From Cyclobacteriaceae bacterium (GTDB lineage: Bacteria; Bacteroidota; Bacteroidia; Cytophagales; Cyclobacteriaceae), in assembly GCA_016787645.1 (NCBI GenBank), contig JAEUUF010000013.1, positions 496,001-560,000 of the forward strand: a DNA stretch of 64,000 nt. The letters are read 5' to 3'. The notes beneath the pieces are model-generated. The model did no database searches, was not told the DNA's origin, and saw nothing but the letters and a program-made list of their open reading frames with translations. Each line of letters begins with the position of its first letter. Positions within the stretch are counted from its first letter, which is position 1. Positions 1 through 8,150 of the stretch are shown in pieces. The translations under genes were made by a program, and so were the position numbers.

Positions 1-1
1 T

Positions 2-1375
2 GCGCTTGGCGGCAGCAGCTTCGCACAAGTTATTAACCAGTTGGGAAATACCGCGCCAACGGTAAAAAACAGCGCCCAATTTGCCAGGGCATTTGAAAGC
101 GTTCAACAGTTGATCAAAAGAAACTTGATCCTTTCCGGGCATGACATTTCTGCGGGCGGGATGATTACCGCCCTGTTGGAGATGTGTTTTCCCACTCCGG
201 GTGTTGGTATTCGTGCTGACATTTCAGCTCTTGGCCCGGATGGACTACTTGTGCTTTTCAATGAAAATCCTGGCGTAGTCATCCAGGTAGAGGGCGATGT
301 GGTTTCGAACCAGCTGAAAGCAGCTGGGATTTCGCATCAGACGATCGGCGAAGTCATCTCTTCAGAAACACTTGATATCAAGACGCAAAGACAAACGTTG
401 TCCATCGTTATTGCGGAGGCTCGTGCTACCTGGTTCCGTACATCTTATCTATTTGACAAGGTGCAACGTGTGAAAGGGCATGCGGAGAAGCGACGCGATA
501 ATTTCTCGAAGCAAATGTTGTCCTACTCATTCCAACCGAAGTTCGATGGCAAGTTTGCCACCTACGGGATTGATCCACGGCGCAGGGTGGCTTCGGGGAT
601 AAAGGCGGCCATCATTCGCGAAAAAGGGGTGAACAGCGATCGCGAAATGGCATACTCTTTATACCTCGCTGGTTTCGATGTCAAGGATGTGCATATGACC
701 GACTTGGTATCGGGTCGGGAGGATCTTTCGGGTGTGAACATGATTGTGTTTGTGGGCGGATTTTCCAATTCGGATGTGCTGGGATCAGCAAAAGGCTGGG
801 CCGGGGCTTTCTTGTTCAATCCGAAGGCAAAGGCTGCGTTGGATAATTTTTACGCACGCCCTGATACGCTAAGTCTTGGCGTTTGCAACGGATGTCAGCT
901 CATGATGGAATTGGGGCTGGTGTATCGGGAGATGGATATGGGCTCCCATCCCAAGATGCACCACAATGGCTCTGGCCGGTTTGAGTCTTCCTTCATCACC
1001 ATTAATATCCCGGAGAATAATTCGGTCCTGCTGAAGAGTTACGCAGGTGCCCGCCTGGGTGTGTGGCTGGCGCACGGCGAAGGTCGATTCAGCCTCGGGG
1101 ATACCAGAAAGTATGCTGTGGCGGCCACGTATGGTCACGCCGAGTACCCGGGCAATCCCAATGATTCCGATGGTGCCGTGGCCGCCCTTTGTTCCCGTGA
1201 TGGCCGCCACCTGGCCATCATGCCCCATATCGAGCGGTCGCTGTTCCCCTGGAACTGGCCTTACTACACTCGCTCGAAACAGTCGGATGAGGTAGGCCCC
1301 TGGATAGAAGCATTTGTGAATGCCCGGGAGTGGGTCAAGTCAACCATGACGAATCTGAAGGCTCATCAAGGTTAA
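2..1375 (+). CDS. purL: Phosphoribosylformylglycinamidine synthase, C-terminal part (cut by window edge)
   Basis: The reading frame is open from the left edge, so the 5' part of the gene lies outside the window and 457 codons are visible. PurL makes FGAM from FGAR, glutamine and ATP in the fourth step of de novo purine synthesis. The visible part covers the end of the synthetase region (LGGSSFAQ at the very start is typical) and the whole glutaminase domain. That domain carries the nucleophile motif GVCNGCQ (Cys codon at 884-886) and a His/Glu pair in MPHIER (about 1220-1237). Synthetase and glutaminase in one chain is the large single-chain form of the enzyme. The frame stops at TAA 1373-1375 with no obvious terminator after it. 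Confidence 0.95.
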   Translation, partial: ALGGSSFAQVINQLGNTAPTVKNSAQFARAFESVQQLIKRNLILSGHDISAGGMITALLEMCFPTPGVGIRADISALGPDGLLVLFNENPGVVIQVEGDVVSNQLKAAGISHQTIGEVISSETLDIKTQRQTLSIVIAEARATWFRTSYLFDKVQRVKGHAEKRRDNFSKQMLSYSFQPKFDGKFATYGIDPRRRVASGIKAAIIREKGVNSDREMAYSLYLAGFDVKDVHMTDLVSGREDLSGVNMIVFVGGFSNSDVLGSAKGWAGAFLFNPKAKAALDNFYARPDTLSLGVCNGCQLMMELGLVYREMDMGSHPKMHHNGSGRFESSFITINIPENNSVLLKSYAGARLGVWLAHGEGRFSLGDTRKYAVAATYGHAEYPGNPNDSDGAVAALCSRDGRHLAIMPHIERSLFPWNWPYYTRSKQSDEVGPWIEAFVNAREWVKSTMTNLKAHQG

Positions 1376-1426
1376 CATTTTAACAACCCAATTTCACCGA
1401 TCGTTGCCGGAATGTTGGCAACCGCT

Positions 1427-1434
1427 TACTTTAG
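1427..1434 (+). promoter_or_regulatory. Possible Bacteroidota-type -7 element
   Basis: TACTTTAG differs from the TAnnTTTG consensus at one base. A TTG lies 20 bases upstream (1404-1406), and the ATG at 1444 is only 9 bases downstream, so the leader would be very short or absent. Confidence 0.35.
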
Positions 1435-1443
1435 TAGCTGTAC

Positions 1444-1959
1444 ATGCACCCCTTTCGTTATCACGGGCTACTTGGCCTGATCACCCTCGCTATTGGCTGT
1501 ACGTCTTACTCAGCAGTCTCGGCCCAATCCATGGAGAGTGGGGATAGTCATAGTCCTGGTGGATCTATCCCCTCCCGGGATTCGCTGCTGGTGGGCAAGT
1601 GGAAGATTATTGAGTCTACTTCCCTCGAGGGCAAACGCAACCCGGAGTCATTTGAGATAGAGTATCGCCCGGATGGCAAAGCCAGTTTCAACAAGCAGGC
1701 CATTTACCGGAAGTTCAATCAGAGCATCATACGCAGCGGAGGAATTCCTTTTGCGAAAGCCGATCTTGACCGCCACTTTCCAAAAGTCACCTGGAAGACG
1801 GATCAGGATCGGATTATCCTGACCTTCAAATCTCGTTTGGGCACCAATGAATTAACCTACCACTACCAGATTAGTGGCGACACGTTGACCACGGTCAACG
1901 CCGTATTTGCCGGAACGAGAAGTAAACAAGTAGCTGTGCGAAGACAGGGGGGTCAGTAA
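1444..1959 (+). CDS. Lipocalin-like lipoprotein, function unknown
   Basis: 171 residues. The N-terminus is a lipoprotein signal with Cys19 in the lipobox (LAIGC). The rest is a single small domain opening with LLVGKWKI, followed by alternating strand-like segments (IEYRPDGKASF, LTYHYQISGDTL). This is the usual pattern of the lipocalin-like/DUF proteins common in Bacteroidota, which are thought to bind small hydrophobic ligands. No catalytic motif is visible. It ends 13 bases before the end of the convergent amidohydrolase gene. The family call rests on overall pattern only, and no substrate can be named. Confidence 0.7.
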   Translation: MHPFRYHGLLGLITLAIGCTSYSAVSAQSMESGDSHSPGGSIPSRDSLLVGKWKIIESTSLEGKRNPESFEIEYRPDGKASFNKQAIYRKFNQSIIRSGGIPFAKADLDRHFPKVTWKTDQDRIILTFKSRLGTNELTYHYQISGDTLTTVNAVFAGTRSKQVAVRRQGGQ

Positions 1960-1972
1960 TTCCAACAAGCGT

Positions 1973-3337
1973 TCATTTTTTCTCAAGGCTTTTCAGCTGC
2001 GCATCAAGGTATTCCTTGGCTAACCATTGATCTCCCACCATTACGCCCTGGATGGTCGTCGTTGCGGTGATATCCTTGAGTGGATTGGCGTTTATCAAAA
2101 CAAGGTCAGACACCTTGCCTGAGCTTATGGTACCTGAAGTGCCTGACTGACCGTAGAATGCAGCAACGTTGACCGTACCAGTCTTCAACGCCTCGAAGGG
2201 GGTGAGTCCGCAATCCACCAAATACCTGAGTTCATGATGTATGGAGAAGCCCGGTACATTAAAGACCTGGGGAGCATCTGACCCGAGTAACAAGCCCACG
2301 CCGCCCTCTTTGCATGCCTTGATCAATTTTCGACGGAGCGCTATATAGGCGGCTACTTCATCCGGTTGATATCCGGGCACAGCCATCTGTCTTTTCTTGT
2401 TTTCCGTCCATGAATCCAGTGTTTTGGAATCCATATACTTCATTTCCGCTGCCGATCGCAATTGCTCCGGAGTTTTGTCCGCAGCAATCCATCGTTCAGC
2501 AAGTGCCTGCGTAGGAACCACCCAGACCCGATGCTCGCGCAATCCCTCTATCAATCGAGGCAGTTGACTGAGGTCGGCCCTTTTTGCCACAAACAATCCA
2601 AAGAACCCGATCTCCTGGTCAGTCATGGCCTCAATGCCGGGTACCATGCCCTCAATAAAACCATCGAGGTGATCGATGGTGGAATAATTCGCTTCAATGG
2701 CTCGCCAAACCCCTACTGCTGAAGAGACGTGACCGCCATACGTGATACCCACTTCATTGGCTGCCTTGATGATGGCATTGAAATTGGCCAGGGTCAACCC
2801 AGGATGCAGCTTCAGAAAATCATACCCCATTGTTTTTTGGTCACGAACCATCTTGTCTCCTGCTTCCGGCGTCTTGACACTCAGTCCATTGAAGGAAGGG
2901 CCGGAAGTGTAGATGTGTGGCCCAAGTACTTCGCCCCTCCTGACTTTCTCGCGCAAGTCAAGATGGGAAGGATGACCAAGCATTCCCCGGATCGTGGTTA
3001 CGCCATTAACGACAAATAATTTCAGCACCTCCTTTTGCGACTCCACATTGTCGTTGGGCGGAATGTGTGCGTGCATTTCCGCCAGTCCTGGCATCAGGTA
3101 CTTGCCCTTTGCCTGTACCACGAAGCTGGACTTATCCAGTTTCACCTTACCGGAAGCCCCCATGGCAATGATCTTTCCTTCCTTTACAACAACATCCTGG
3201 TTTTCGAGTATGCGCTCACTATCCATTGGAACGACGTTGACTGACTTAAAGACAATGGCCTGCTGCCTGGAATCCACCGTCGACTGCGCGAAGCCGAATT
3301 GCACCAGGAGCAAGAAGAAGGACACCAGGTATTTCAT
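1973..3337 (-). CDS. Exported amidohydrolase family protein
   Basis: 454 residues from the ATG at 3337. That start gives a clean Sec signal peptide (MKYLVSFFLLLVQFGFAQ); a longer reading to 3379 would put charged residues before it. It has the two-part composite beta-sandwich and TIM-barrel layout of imidazolonepropionase-like amidohydrolases: metal-binding HAH at residues 89-91 after MPGLAEM, a candidate Lys in FLKLHPG, His residues in YGGHVSS and IDHLDG, and the catalytic-type Asp354 in LLGSDAPQ. A periplasmic or extracellular metal-dependent hydrolase of a cyclic amide, dipeptide or similar bond is likely. The substrate cannot be read from the sequence. Confidence 0.85.
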   Translation of the reverse strand: MKYLVSFFLLLVQFGFAQSTVDSRQQAIVFKSVNVVPMDSERILENQDVVVKEGKIIAMGASGKVKLDKSSFVVQAKGKYLMPGLAEMHAHIPPNDNVESQKEVLKLFVVNGVTTIRGMLGHPSHLDLREKVRRGEVLGPHIYTSGPSFNGLSVKTPEAGDKMVRDQKTMGYDFLKLHPGLTLANFNAIIKAANEVGITYGGHVSSAVGVWRAIEANYSTIDHLDGFIEGMVPGIEAMTDQEIGFFGLFVAKRADLSQLPRLIEGLREHRVWVVPTQALAERWIAADKTPEQLRSAAEMKYMDSKTLDSWTENKKRQMAVPGYQPDEVAAYIALRRKLIKACKEGGVGLLLGSDAPQVFNVPGFSIHHELRYLVDCGLTPFEALKTGTVNVAAFYGQSGTSGTISSGKVSDLVLINANPLKDITATTTIQGVMVGDQWLAKEYLDAQLKSLEKK

Positions 3338-3399
3338 ACGAGTTGATTTATTCCTGAAGATACTGAACAGAGAAAACACTATAAATCCTCCGGTGGCAG

Positions 3400-3434
3400 G
3401 CGGTTAAGGTGAAGCGGTAAGCGGTAAGCGCTGA
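3400..3434 (+). repeat. Heptanucleotide array, GCGGTAA type
   Basis: Five in-register 7-base units: GCGGTTA, AGGTGAA, GCGGTAA, GCGGTAA, GCGCTGA. It lies between the divergent amidohydrolase and PepSY genes. The unit is a rotation of the CGGTAAY unit found after folK at 27500. Confidence 0.7.
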
Positions 3435-3489
3435 TCAACTCTCCCAAATAATCATCCTTGAACTTTACGAATTGACCTAATGACTGAAT

Positions 3490-3497
3490 TATATTTG
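3490..3497 (+). promoter_or_regulatory. Promoter -7 element TATATTTG
   Basis: Exact match to Bacteroidota TAnnTTTG, with a TTG 15 bases upstream (3472-3474). The ATG of the PepSY-type gene is 16 bases downstream at 3514. Confidence 0.6.
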
Positions 3498-3513
3498 TTC
3501 AAACTGCTAAACC

Positions 3514-4062
3514 ATGAGCCTCCCTCCTCGTACCGTACACCGTGATCTCGCTTACTTTTTTCTCGGCCTAATTATCGCCTTTTCCATTTCAGGAATTTTT
3601 CTCAATCACCGGCAGAGCTGGCATCCCCGGCGATACAGTTATGCGGTGAAAGAAATCACACTAGCTGCGCCGATTCTCAAGGAGCAGGTCACAGATAGCT
3701 TTATTACAGCCTTCACGGCCACGCAGCAAATCGATGACAACCTCCGCCGGTTTAACGTTGACGACAAGAATACGCTCCGCATTTCTTATACCATGAATGA
3801 TGTGCAGGTGGACTTGGCAACAGGGCAAGGCAAAATTGAAACTTACCGCATCACTCCAATACTTGGTCAAATGACGCAATTGCACCAGGATACCAGCAAA
3901 TGGTGGATTTATTACTCTGACATCTTCGGGCTGGCCATGTTTACGATCGCCATGACAGGGATGTTCATTGAAAAGGGCAAAAACAGCTTCTGGTCGAGGG
4001 GTTGGTGGCTGGCCTTGCTGGGCATGGTGTTTCCCCTGATTTTCCTGTTTCTCCTTTCCTGA
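3514..4062 (+). CDS. PepSY-associated transmembrane protein
   Basis: 182 residues. One N-terminal membrane segment (about residues 11-30, LAYFFLGLIIAFSISGIFLNH) is followed by a periplasmic-type stretch of about 100 residues that resembles a PepSY domain (VDLATGQGKIETYRI). Two membrane segments come near the C-terminus (about 134-152 and 162-181). This is the layout of small PepSY-associated TM helix proteins, which often accompany iron-siderophore uptake or flavin-linked reductases in Bacteroidota. No such partner lies next to it here, so its role is open. It has its own promoter and is not obviously co-transcribed with the following lipoprotein gene. Confidence 0.75.
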   Translation: MSLPPRTVHRDLAYFFLGLIIAFSISGIFLNHRQSWHPRRYSYAVKEITLAAPILKEQVTDSFITAFTATQQIDDNLRRFNVDDKNTLRISYTMNDVQVDLATGQGKIETYRITPILGQMTQLHQDTSKWWIYYSDIFGLAMFTIAMTGMFIEKGKNSFWSRGWWLALLGMVFPLIFLFLLS

Positions 4063-4180
4063 TCTACTGCAAGCAGGGGGATTCATGGAAATTCTGCCCT
4101 CCTTCCGGCTGCACTGACCACAACCGGACACAGGGCAGGTTGGAATTTGATGTTTGAACATTAACTTCACTTGCAGAATT

Positions 4181-4756
4181 ATGAGAACACCCACCCTGCT
4201 TCTCCTTTCCGTTGCGCTGTTAACCTCTTGTCTCGGGTACAAAGAGTTGCCTGTGGAGTACGACTACAGCTATCGCGGCAATTTCAAGCGATACCGGACC
4301 TTTGAAATGGTGCATTCATCGATTAAGGCAGATTCCAACCAGCTCAACCAGGTAGTAGAAAAGTCTATTATCTCCCGGATGAAGTTTCTCGGCTATCGGC
4401 AAGTGAGTCATCGCCCCCACCTGCTGATATCTTTCAAGATGTTTAAGGACAGCCTGCAATTGACAGGCTATGTTCAGCCTGACATTGAAGACTGGGTGGA
4501 AACACAAAAGGAAGACTTGGACTACGATAAGCAGAAATACAACCTGAAAACAGGGACATTGCTTATTCAGCTATATGATCGTCGTCAGAACCGCGCCGTC
4601 TGGCAGGGTTATGCCACCACCTTGTATGGTTCGATTGACTTCAACAACAACCGTCATCTAAAAAATGCGGTGATTTCCATTCTTGACAAGTACCGTTTTT
4701 GGGCCGACGGCTTTGTCGAAGGCACTCCACCCGCACCTGAGGAAAAAGGCCTCTGA
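4181..4756 (+). CDS. DUF4136-family lipoprotein
   Basis: 191 residues from the ATG at 4181, which places a short lipoprotein signal first (LLLLSVALLTSC, Cys17). The body starts with VEYDYSYRGNFKRYRTFEMV, then a helix-like DSNQLNQVVEKSI segment and a later PHLLISFKMF strand. This follows the DUF4136 pattern, a small alpha/beta outer-membrane lipoprotein domain of unknown function. It ends with an acidic, Pro-rich tail. An ATG-less extension back to 4154 would add nine residues before the signal and is less likely. Confidence 0.75.
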   Translation: MRTPTLLLLSVALLTSCLGYKELPVEYDYSYRGNFKRYRTFEMVHSSIKADSNQLNQVVEKSIISRMKFLGYRQVSHRPHLLISFKMFKDSLQLTGYVQPDIEDWVETQKEDLDYDKQKYNLKTGTLLIQLYDRRQNRAVWQGYATTLYGSIDFNNNRHLKNAVISILDKYRFWADGFVEGTPPAPEEKGL

Positions 4757-4804
4757 CGCAGTCAAATTCTTGTTCTGCCAGGTTTTTCTTTAACAAATTA
4801 ATTC

Positions 4805-4812
4805 TACCTTTG
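4805..4812 (+). promoter_or_regulatory. Promoter -7 element TACCTTTG upstream of tRNA-Gln/prs
   Basis: Exact TAnnTTTG match 49 bases before the tRNA-Gln. No good -33 TTG is visible at the usual distance. It could drive the tRNA and then prs and rplY in one transcript. Confidence 0.5.
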
Positions 4813-4861
4813 CCCTCCCAAAAAGGCCTCCGCCGTGGCGTAAATGCAGTTTTGGGAGAAT

Positions 4862-4934
4862 TGCCCGATGGTGTAATTGGCAACACGCTTGATTTTGATT
4901 CAAGAAAGTCCAGGTTCGAGCCCTGGTCGGGCAA
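4862..4934 (+). tRNA. tRNA-Gln (anticodon TTG)
   Basis: A full 73-base cloverleaf can be folded by eye. The acceptor stem is TGCCCGA/TCGGGCA, the D-stem is GTGT/ACAC, the anticodon stem is CTTGA/TCAAG with loop TTTTGAT (anticodon TTG), and the T-arm is CCAGG-TTCGAGC-CCTGG. The discriminator base is A and CCA is not encoded. It sits 27 bases upstream of prs. Confidence 0.95.
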
Positions 4935-4961
4935 CACAAACGGTACGGATCCACCCTCGTT

Positions 4962-5891
4962 ATGGCAGTTAAAATCTTCTCTGGTCGCGCAACCACCTAC
5001 CTGGCAGACAGAATCGCCCAGGCTTATGGTGAGTCGCTGGGTGAGGTCAAGTATCAGCAATTCAGCGATGGGGAGATGTCTCCCTTCATCGCGGAATCGG
5101 TGCGTGGTCACGAAGTTTTTATCGTGCAATCTACCTTTCCCCCAGCTGACAACTTCATGGAGCTGCTGCTCATGATTGATGCCGCCAAGCGGGCCAGCGC
5201 AGAAAGCATCAACGTGATCATCCCTTACTTTGGGTATGCCCGGCAAGACCGCAAAGACAAGCCGCGGGTATCAATTGCCGCCAAGATGATCGCCAACCTG
5301 CTGTCGGCAGCGGGTGCAACCCGCATCATGACGTGCGATCTTCACGCCGACCAGATCCAGGGTTTCTTCGACATTCCGGTGGACCACCTGGATGGCGCCT
5401 ATATCTTCATTCCTTACCTCAAAAGCCTTGGCCTTTCCAATATCATGTTTGCCAGCCCGGATGTCGGCGGCATCAAGCGGGCCCGGTACTTTGCCAAACA
5501 TTTCAACGCTGACCTCGCGGTCTGCGACAAATACCGCAAAGAGGCCAACCAGATCGAGTCAATGCGACTGATCGGCGAAGTGGATGGCAAGGACGTTATT
5601 CTCGTCGATGACCTGGTGGATACCGCGGGCACAATCTGCAAAGCGGCCTCCCTCCTGAAGGAGAATGGTGCAAAATCCGTTCGGGCGGTTTGTACCCACC
5701 CGGTACTCAGCGGGAAGGCATACGAAAACATCAGCCAATCGGTACTCGAGGAAATCGTCGTCACCGATACGATTCCGCTGAAAGAAACTATCAGCAAAAT
5801 CAAAGTCATCACGGTGTCCAATCTCTTCGCGAAAGCAATTCGAAAGATTCATGACCGTGAGTCCATCAGTTCACTGTTTATCAAATTGTAA
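4962..5891 (+). CDS. prs: Ribose-phosphate pyrophosphokinase (PRPP synthetase)
   Basis: 309 residues, the normal length. It transfers pyrophosphate from ATP to ribose 5-phosphate, making PRPP for purine, pyrimidine, His and Trp synthesis. Visible signatures are the flexible-loop region YGYARQDRK (here FGYARQDRK), the CDLHADQIQGFF motif that binds ATP and metal, and the PRPP-binding loop VILVDDLVDTAGT near residue 210. It lies directly after tRNA-Gln and 27 bases before rplY, so the three probably share a transcript. Confidence 0.97.
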   Translation: MAVKIFSGRATTYLADRIAQAYGESLGEVKYQQFSDGEMSPFIAESVRGHEVFIVQSTFPPADNFMELLLMIDAAKRASAESINVIIPYFGYARQDRKDKPRVSIAAKMIANLLSAAGATRIMTCDLHADQIQGFFDIPVDHLDGAYIFIPYLKSLGLSNIMFASPDVGGIKRARYFAKHFNADLAVCDKYRKEANQIESMRLIGEVDGKDVILVDDLVDTAGTICKAASLLKENGAKSVRAVCTHPVLSGKAYENISQSVLEEIVVTDTIPLKETISKIKVITVSNLFAKAIRKIHDRESISSLFIKL

Positions 5892-5918
5892 TTCCATTTC
5901 TAAACCAAATACACTTTT

Positions 5919-6644
5919 ATGAAAACTGTTGAGATTATAGGGTATCAAAGAGCAAATCTCGGCAAATCAGCTGCTGAATCATTCCGTAAGGAGGGCCTGG
6001 TGCCCTGCGTGTTGTACGGAGGGGGCGAGCAGGTACATTTTGCTGCTCCGGTTATCCTCTTCCGTGACCTCATCTACACCAATGAGGCGCACTTTGTTCA
6101 CCTGAACATCGAAGGTGATGAGTGCGATGCGATCCTTCAGGAGGTTCAGTTTCACCCCGTCAGTGAGATTATCCTTCATGCGGACTTTCTGCGCATAAGC
6201 GAAGGCCGCAAGATAAAGATGGAGATTCCTACCCGCCTGGTAGGTAAAGCTCCCGGCGTAGAGAAAGGTGGCGCCCTTGTCCGCAAGCGCGCTACACTCA
6301 AGGTGATTGCATTCCCCAAGGATATGCCCGATCACATTGATGTAGATTGTTCTGAGCTTGACTTCCACCATGCCGTCAAGGTATCGGATGTGAAGATTCC
6401 CGGCCTCCAGTTCGCCGATCCGCCACAAGCGTCCATCGCTGTTGTGGAAGTACCGCGTGCTGCCAAGCTGGCCGCTGAAGATGCCGCCAAGGCTGCTGAG
6501 ACTGCTGCTGCCGCTCCTGCGGAAGGCGCTGCTCCTGCTGCTGCAGGCGCTGCGGCCGCTGGTGCTGCTCCTGCAGCGGGCGCTCCTGCTGCGGATGCCA
6601 AGAAGGCAGAGGCTCCGAAGAAGGACGAGGGCAAGAAGAAGTAA
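5919..6644 (+). CDS. rplY: 50S ribosomal protein bL25 (CTC form)
   Basis: 241 residues. The N-terminal part is the 5S rRNA-binding L25 domain (VEIIGYQRANLGKSA, PCVLYGGGEQVHF). The middle is the beta TL5/CTC domain (EIPTRLVGKAPGVEKGG). After about residue 180 the chain becomes a low-complexity tail of Ala, Pro and Gly ending in a Lys/Glu-rich stretch (KKAEAPKKDEGKKK). Such tails are common on bL25 in Bacteroidota and are probably disordered. A strong terminator follows at 6693. Confidence 0.95.
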   Translation: MKTVEIIGYQRANLGKSAAESFRKEGLVPCVLYGGGEQVHFAAPVILFRDLIYTNEAHFVHLNIEGDECDAILQEVQFHPVSEIILHADFLRISEGRKIKMEIPTRLVGKAPGVEKGGALVRKRATLKVIAFPKDMPDHIDVDCSELDFHHAVKVSDVKIPGLQFADPPQASIAVVEVPRAAKLAAEDAAKAAETAAAAPAEGAAPAAAGAAAAGAAPAAGAPAADAKKAEAPKKDEGKKK

Positions 6645-6660
6645 TACTTCACCCCTAGCC

Positions 6661-6681
6661 CCTCTTCGCAAAGCGGAGAGG
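6661..6681. repeat. Small hairpin element after rplY
   Basis: CCTCTTCGC, loop AAA, GCGGAGAGG. It forms a 9-base stem with one weak pair and no T-run, so it is not a classic terminator by itself. It lies between the rplY stop codon and the true terminator. Confidence 0.5.
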
Positions 6682-6692
6682 AGAATACTAAT

Positions 6693-6725
6693 AAATCCCG
6701 TTCGCTATGCGAGCGGGATTTTTTT
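6693..6725 (+). terminator. Rho-independent terminator after rplY
   Basis: Stem AAATCCCGTTCGC / GCGAGCGGGATTT with loop TAT, followed by a T-run to 6725. There is one G-T pair. It ends the tRNA-Gln/prs/rplY transcript. Confidence 0.9.
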
Positions 6726-6751
6726 GTGCCCGTTACGACAGATAATCCTCT

Positions 6752-6759
6752 TATTTTTG
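6752..6759 (+). promoter_or_regulatory. Promoter -7 element TATTTTTG for pth
   Basis: Exact TAnnTTTG match just after the rplY terminator. The pth ATG (6764) begins 4 bases after the element, about where transcription would start, so the mRNA may be leaderless. Confidence 0.55.
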
Positions 6760-6763
6760 CCCC

Positions 6764-7357
6764 ATGAAATTTCTCATCGCAGGTTTGGGTAACATCGGGC
6801 CGGAGTATGAGTTGACACGGCACAACATCGGATTCCTGACGCTGGACCGGATGGCTGATAACCACTCCCTCTCGTTTGTTACTTCACGCCTGGCCGACAA
6901 AACGGAATTCAAGTACAAGGGTAAGCAAGTGCATCTGATCAAGCCCAATACCTACATGAACCTCAGTGGCAAAGCGGTATCCTATTGGCTGAACGAACTC
7001 AAAATTCCGAAAGAAAACCTGCTGGTGGTCGTCGATGATATCGCCTTGCCCTTCGGCGTATTGCGCATGAGAGCACAAGGCTCCAACGCAGGGCACAATG
7101 GACTTGGCAACATCGAAGAAGTGCTTCACGGAAAAGATTACGCACGACTGCGGATGGGCATAGGGAATAACTTTTCAAAAGGACAGCAGGTGGACTTTGT
7201 CCTGGGAAACTTCGGGGAAGAGGAACTGAAGGCCCTTCCAGCCTATATGGATAAGGCTATCGATGCTATTCTCGCCTTCTGCACCCTGGGGATTGAGCGG
7301 GCCATGAACCTTCACAATACCAAGGGCCCGGCACCGGACCAGACGCCGGCCTCTTAA
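6764..7357 (+). CDS. pth: Peptidyl-tRNA hydrolase
   Basis: 197 residues. It releases peptides from peptidyl-tRNAs that drop off ribosomes. All family signatures are present: GLGNIGPEYELTRHNIGF at residues 7-24 with catalytic His21, the asparagine motif KPNTYMNLSG, VVVDDIALPFG with the conserved Asp, and GSNAGHNGLGNIE. The rplY-pth order is widely conserved. The 3' end overlaps the end of the convergent phzF-like gene by 4 bases. Confidence 0.97.
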   Translation: MKFLIAGLGNIGPEYELTRHNIGFLTLDRMADNHSLSFVTSRLADKTEFKYKGKQVHLIKPNTYMNLSGKAVSYWLNELKIPKENLLVVVDDIALPFGVLRMRAQGSNAGHNGLGNIEEVLHGKDYARLRMGIGNNFSKGQQVDFVLGNFGEEELKALPAYMDKAIDAILAFCTLGIERAMNLHNTKGPAPDQTPAS

Positions 7358-8148
7358 GACAAGTAGATCTCTCCAACCAGGTATAGTCTCGCTTCGCCCG
7401 TAATCATCACACGGTCACCGGCCATGGTGCACCATAGCGATCCGGATCGTTTCGATAATTGACGGGCAGTTAAGTCACTCTTGCCGAGGCGTCTAGACCA
7501 ATAAGGGGTCAGTGTCACGTGCGCCGACCCGGTGACCGGATCTTCCGGTACTCCCGATTGCGGAGCAAAGAAGCGAGAGACAAAATCAGTCTTTTCCCCT
7601 GGTGCTGTTACAATAACTCCCCGGGCATTCAATCGCGCCACCTTGGTCATATCAGGTTCCAGCAAGCGAATTTCGTCTTCACTTTTGAAAATCAGCATCG
7701 CATCCGTCTTGCCTCGATACGCCTCCACCGGCAGGTAGTTCATGCCGCCGATCAATTCTTCAGACAATTCCACTTTCTCGATTTCATCCGCTGGAAAATC
7801 AAGCGTCAAACGGTCTCCATCGCGAAGTACACGGAGTGAGCCGCTTCGGTGAGAATAGAAATTCAGTTCTTTGCCCAGGTAGCCCAACCGATTAAACAAC
7901 ACATACGCCGAGGCCAGTGTGGCATGACCACAAAGGTCAACTTCTACAGTTGGTGTGAACCAACGGATTTGATAGTCAGTAGCTCTTTTGAGAAAGAATG
8001 CAGTTTCCGCAAGGTTATTTTCGTTGGCGATGCTTTGCATTACCGAATCGGGCAGCCACTCTTCCAGCGGGACGACCGCCGCCGGGTTGCCGGAAAAGAC
8101 GGCGTTGGTGAATGCATCAACCTGGTACAGTTGGAATTTTGATGGCAT
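7354..8148 (-). CDS. PhzF family epimerase/isomerase-like protein
   Basis: 264 residues from the ATG at 8148, which lies 2 bases after the stop of the upstream gene. A longer reading to 8169 would overlap that gene. It shows the PhzF twin-domain pattern: VDAFTNAVFSGNPAAVV at the N-terminus, the catalytic-type Glu in NENNLAETAFF, DLCGHATLASAY, and PEDPVTGSAHV in the second half. Family members isomerise small organic acids; PhzF itself acts in phenazine synthesis. No phenazine genes are nearby, so this is a general PhzF-like enzyme with unknown substrate. Confidence 0.85.
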   Translation of the reverse strand: MPSKFQLYQVDAFTNAVFSGNPAAVVPLEEWLPDSVMQSIANENNLAETAFFLKRATDYQIRWFTPTVEVDLCGHATLASAYVLFNRLGYLGKELNFYSHRSGSLRVLRDGDRLTLDFPADEIEKVELSEELIGGMNYLPVEAYRGKTDAMLIFKSEDEIRLLEPDMTKVARLNARGVIVTAPGEKTDFVSRFFAPQSGVPEDPVTGSAHVTLTPYWSRRLGKSDLTARQLSKRSGSLWCTMAGDRVMITGEARLYLVGEIYLS

Positions 8149-8150
8149 GA

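Noticed and set aside
869-1228. Minus-strand ORF inside purL
   Set aside because: Shadow of purL codons, no start context and no family pattern. The same applies to other antisense frames over 60 codons inside recognised genes.
6661-6681. Second rplY terminator
   Set aside because: Hairpin without a following T-run; the true terminator is at 6693.
7354-7357. Frameshift at the pth/phzF-like end
   Set aside because: A 4-base overlap of two convergent stop codons, both families full length.
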